A DNA stretch of 64,000 nt from positions 18,436 to 82,435 of the forward strand of contig JAGBMJ010000016.1 of the NCBI GenBank assembly GCA_017634975.1, written 5' to 3'. The first letter of the stretch is position 1. Every line of letters starts with the position of its first letter. The position numbers and the translations under genes are program-made. The notes beneath the pieces were generated by a model that saw only the letters and a program-made list of their open reading frames with translations, had not been told where the DNA came from and made no database searches. Shown here in pieces: positions 61,593 to 64,000 of this stretch. The DNA comes from Lachnospiraceae bacterium. Its GTDB lineage: Bacteria; Bacillota; Clostridia; Lachnospirales; Lachnospiraceae.

Positions 61593-62960
61593 TTACCAAA
61601 CGTTCTCTTCGTAGTACTGCTGGATCGGCTTCAGAGCTTCTGCCGGATCGGTTCCCTTGAAGATCTCTACGAAGCAGTTATCAAAGGTAGAACCAGCCTC
61701 GGTATCATACAGAGATTCGTTGTAGAAACCGAAGGTGGAGTTTGCGCTTCCAAATACGTCCATAACGTATGCCAGCTCAGGCGGAGCAACGGTCGCATCA
61801 TATTCTACCTTGGTTACAGGGATCTTACCACCCTGCTCTGCAGTGTACTTCTGAGCGGTATCATCTACGAAATACTTCATAAGAGCAACTGCTGCATCCG
61901 GATTCTTGCTGGTAGCGCTCATACACAAAGAGTCGGACTTTGCGATCACGCGGTTCGGATCTGCGGAAGAACCGGAAACTGCCGGGAATGCGAATACGCC
62001 AACCTTGTCAGCGAAGCCTTCTGCACAGCTGCCGTTGATCTGGCCGATTGCCCAGGAACCCTGGATCAGGATTGCTGCGTTGCCGTTGTAGAATGCTGCA
62101 GTAGCGATATCATTGTCATCGCCGGCTGCAGTCTTCTGGAAGTACTGGCTCAGCTCCTGGATCTGCTTACCTGCGGTGATCACCTTCTCATCCATCCAGT
62201 CGGTCTTGTGATCTTTGATATCCTGAAGGTTCAGGCCGTTTCTGTCGCACAGATAACCTGCTACCATGGACAGACACCAAGCAGTACCTGCGGAAATAGT
62301 GATCGGGGTATAACCCTTATCCTGCAGCTTCTGGCAAGCTGTCAACAGTTCATCAAAGGTCTTGGGAACTTCTGCACCTGCATCTGCAAACATTTCTGTG
62401 TTGTAGAAAACGCAAGCTGCAGCAATGTTCAGAGGGATCGCATAGATACCTGCGCCGTTCTTTGCTTCGTCACCATAGGTGCCGCCAGAAAATACAGCAT
62501 CGGAGGTAAATGTGCCCTTCCAGCCGTCTGCATTCAGATAATCATCCAGCTTTGCAGCTGTACCGGTCAGAACGTAGTCGTTCATGTTTGCACCCGGAGA
62601 TACGATGAATACATCCGGAGTCTCCCCTGCTGCTACCAGAGCGTTCAGCTTGTTGTAGTACTCTTCCAGGTTCGTGGTGATCGGTGTGCAGTGATATACA
62701 CCTTCATAATCCTTGTTGAAACGATCGATGGAGTCCTTGTATCCCTTTGTGATCAGGTCGGAAGATGTCTCCAGATCATCCCATACCATGAAAGAGATTT
62801 CCTGTACTTCACCGGATGCTGCCGGCGGATTGTCACCGCCGCCCGGATTCGATGCGGGAGTGGTGCCGCTACCGCTGCCTGTGTTGCCGCCGCAACCTGC
62901 CAACATGCTGGCAGAAAGAACAGCTGTCATCGCAAGCGATAAAAACTTCTTCATTTTCAT
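61593..62960 (-). CDS. Extracellular solute-binding lipoprotein, sugar ABC transporter
   Basis: 455 residues. The signal SLAMTAVLSASMLAGC places the lipidated Cys at about 22, followed by a Gly/Ser/Pro-rich linker (NTGSGSGTTPASNPGG). The body is a family 1 (MalE-like) binding protein: ISFMVWDDLETSSD-type start, TAAFYNGNAAILIQGSWAIG, and DAAVALMKYFVDDTAQKYTA. The sugar is not identifiable from sequence. AAGGAGG lies eight bases before the ATG. It is the first gene of the operon. Confidence 0.93.
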   Translation of the reverse strand: MKMKKFLSLAMTAVLSASMLAGCGGNTGSGSGTTPASNPGGGDNPPAASGEVQEISFMVWDDLETSSDLITKGYKDSIDRFNKDYEGVYHCTPITTNLEEYYNKLNALVAAGETPDVFIVSPGANMNDYVLTGTAAKLDDYLNADGWKGTFTSDAVFSGGTYGDEAKNGAGIYAIPLNIAAACVFYNTEMFADAGAEVPKTFDELLTACQKLQDKGYTPITISAGTAWCLSMVAGYLCDRNGLNLQDIKDHKTDWMDEKVITAGKQIQELSQYFQKTAAGDDNDIATAAFYNGNAAILIQGSWAIGQINGSCAEGFADKVGVFAFPAVSGSSADPNRVIAKSDSLCMSATSKNPDAAVALMKYFVDDTAQKYTAEQGGKIPVTKVEYDATVAPPELAYVMDVFGSANSTFGFYNESLYDTEAGSTFDNCFVEIFKGTDPAEALKPIQQYYEENVW

Positions 62961-63338
62961 TTGTCTTGCCTCCTTTTAGTTTTGTATTCCGGAAAAACCG
63001 GAATTTGTTTAATATATATAATTTTACCAATATCGTTTAATAACGAAACCGATAAAATTTGACATGATACCCGATAAAATGATGGATTTGTGACATGAAT
63101 GTGAATTTTCTCAGATGGTTATTTGTATAATTTGTCAATAATGGGGAGTATATAATTATCTATTTTGCCCTAAAACACTTTGCCTACGGACAGGAATACC
63201 ATAAAGCACGTGATTTATTATAGGAAAAACATTATAGGAAATAAAATTCTTCCGGGAAGGGGTTGCTACTTGAAAAAGTAAAATTATGATCGATAAAACA
63301 AAAAATCCCTCAAACGCACTGTTTAAGGGATTTTTGAG
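62961..63338. other. Upstream region of the sugar ABC operon with candidate regulator sites
   Basis: This 378-bp gap holds no gene. ATCGTTTA pairs imperfectly with AAACCGAT across 63032-63053. CCGATAAAAT occurs at 63049-63058 and 63071-63080 (22 bp apart), and TGACATGA occurs at 63060 and 63091 (31 bp apart). These helical-turn spacings suit a dimeric regulator, but no clear promoter hexamers are visible. A terminator for tRNA-Cys occupies the right end. Confidence 0.5.
63301..63335 (-). terminator. Terminator after tRNA-Cys
   Basis: AAAAATCCCT-C-AAAC and GTTT-A-AGGGATTTTT form a symmetric hairpin 4 bp beyond the tRNA 3' end, with a T tract on the minus strand. Confidence 0.85.
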
Positions 63339-63409
63339 AGGTGCCAGACGGATTTGAACCGCCGATCAGGGAGTTGCAGTCCCACGCCTTACCACTTGGC
63401 TATGGCACC
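63339..63409 (-). tRNA. tRNA-Cys (anticodon GCA)
   Basis: A cloverleaf on the minus strand: acceptor GGTGCCA/TGGCACC, anticodon loop of CTGCAAC with GCA, T arm with GGTTCAAATCC. CCA is not encoded. It is downstream of tRNA-Asn and the 23S gene. Confidence 0.95.
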
Positions 63410-63424
63410 AAGGTATTAAATTAT

Positions 63425-63560
63425 GATAAATGCCGCAGAAGCATTCATCGCCTCCTTCGCTACTAAACTCAAGCTTCGTCTTCGACTCGCTTTCGTTAAG
63501 AGCTACGGAGGGCACGCACTAAATTCGTGCATCGCCTACGGCTCGCACTCATTAAGTGCT
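63425..63560. repeat. Hairpin-rich spacer between tRNA-Cys and tRNA-Asn
   Basis: Small inverted repeats such as GCACG/CGTGC and GCAC/GTGC follow one another. The style matches the clusters at 50312-50456 and 52213-52285. There is no coding potential. Confidence 0.5.
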
Positions 63561-63566
63561 CCGCGC

Positions 63567-63638
63567 CTCCCCGAGTAGGGCTCGAACCTACAACCCCGCG
63601 GTTAACAGCCGCGTGCTCTACCATTGAGCTATCGAGGA
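63567..63638 (-). tRNA. tRNA-Asn (anticodon GUU)
   Basis: A cloverleaf on the minus strand: acceptor TCCTCGA/TCGGGGA with one G-T pair, anticodon loop CTGTTAA with GTT, T arm GTTCGAGCC. The discriminator is G and CCA is not encoded. Confidence 0.95.
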
Positions 63639-63782
63639 ATATTTTCCGGTTTCAGTTACAAGTAAACCCCCAATTAAGGGGCATTCTATCATAAAACTGT
63701 CTACTTGTAAATAACCTTGAAAACCGAACACAGAAACTACCATTCTCTTGAACCTCTTCACATTCGCAACAGTCCATTTCAG

Positions 63783-64000
63783 GACAAGCCCTCGATCGAT
63801 TAGTGACTCTCCGCTGAGTGTGTTACCACACTTACACTCGAGCCCTATCTACCTTGTCGTCTTCAAGGGATCTTACTTCTTGACGAATGGGATATCCCAT
63901 CTTGAGGGGGGCTTCACGCTTAGATGCCTTCAGCGTTTATCCCTGCCGGACTTGGCTACCCTGCTATGGAGTTGGTCTCCAACAGGTACACCAGCGGTCC
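63783..64000 (-). rRNA. 23S ribosomal RNA, 3' end (partial)
   Basis: The minus-strand sequence contains the conserved 3' part of 23S rRNA, including the AAGCGTGAAGCCCCCCTCAA segment and an ending in ACTAATCGATCGAGGGCTTG. The rest lies beyond the window edge. The 3' boundary is estimated. Confidence 0.93.

Noticed and set aside
63640-63782. 5S rRNA gene
   Set aside because: No 5S-like sequence is visible in this spacer.

Overview
The window looks like a chromosomal segment of an anaerobic Clostridia-class Firmicute, most likely a member of Lachnospiraceae or a close relative. The evidence is the gene families themselves: FtsE-FtsX with a coiled-coil M23 protein and a Ctp protease, IreB-RuvX-DUF1292, RNase J, YlbF, ThiI, type III glutamine synthetase, GH43/GH27 glycosidases and an ATPase-less sugar ABC transporter. 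Strong AGGAGG-type ribosome binding sites, sigma-A-like promoters and moderate GC agree with this. The assignment is an inference from content, not a database result. CheV and a YjfB-type motility protein suggest a motile cell.

Layout. 1-1.4 kb: the AT-richer end of an AlbA_2/Schlafen-type ATP-binding gene, cut by the window edge, with helically phased repeats upstream. 1.4-7.7 kb: a ferredoxin/acetyltransferase fusion, then the division and wall module ftsE-ftsX-M23-ctp, then a PucR/CdaR-type regulator. 7.9-14.5 kb: YjfB, a three-gene operon (cation antiporter, CvfB, CPBP protease) behind a yybP-ykoY-type manganese riboswitch, cheV, a PAP2 phosphatase, an AEC transporter and tRNA-Gln. 14.5-17.7 kb: an unusual four-gene operon of two small membrane proteins, a DUF2207-like membrane protein with a Cys/Gly-rich tail, and a radical SAM/SPASM enzyme. 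17.8-20 kb: an amidase and a VUT-family transporter with a structured leader. 20-27.4 kb: an AT-richer accessory island with a PadR regulator, a DUF2812 protein and a six-gene operon of surface proteins. The same 13-bp palindrome lies at the padR promoter and in six copies, about 33 bp apart, at the surface operon promoter.

27.4-33.3 kb: an esterase remnant, a three-gene ABC-2 exporter and a divergent AraC-WYL-GyrI-GNAT cluster. 33.3-39.1 kb: a CPBP protease, a DUF362 ferredoxin, HD and HAD hydrolases, and a TetM/EF-G-like GTPase fused to a Rae1/YacP-type NYN nuclease. 39.2-42.5 kb: a GH43-GH27 operon. 42.5-52.2 kb: glutamine synthetase III, then a housekeeping block (U32, O-methyltransferase, a MltG remnant, YlbF, RNase J, DUF1292, RuvX, IreB), MtaB and an HPr-like protein without its active-site His. 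52.3-59.5 kb: ThiI, a LytTR regulator, a hybrid kinase, a cysteine desulfurase, RsmE and PrmA. 59.7-63 kb: a sugar ABC transporter with a perfect 28-bp palindrome between two of its genes. 63.3-64 kb: tRNA-Cys, tRNA-Asn and the 3' end of a 23S rRNA gene on the minus strand.

The observations most worth pursuing are the PadR operator array and its regulon, the radical SAM plus Cys-tail operon, the ribosome-protection GTPase/nuclease fusion, and the Mn riboswitch on a cation antiporter operon.
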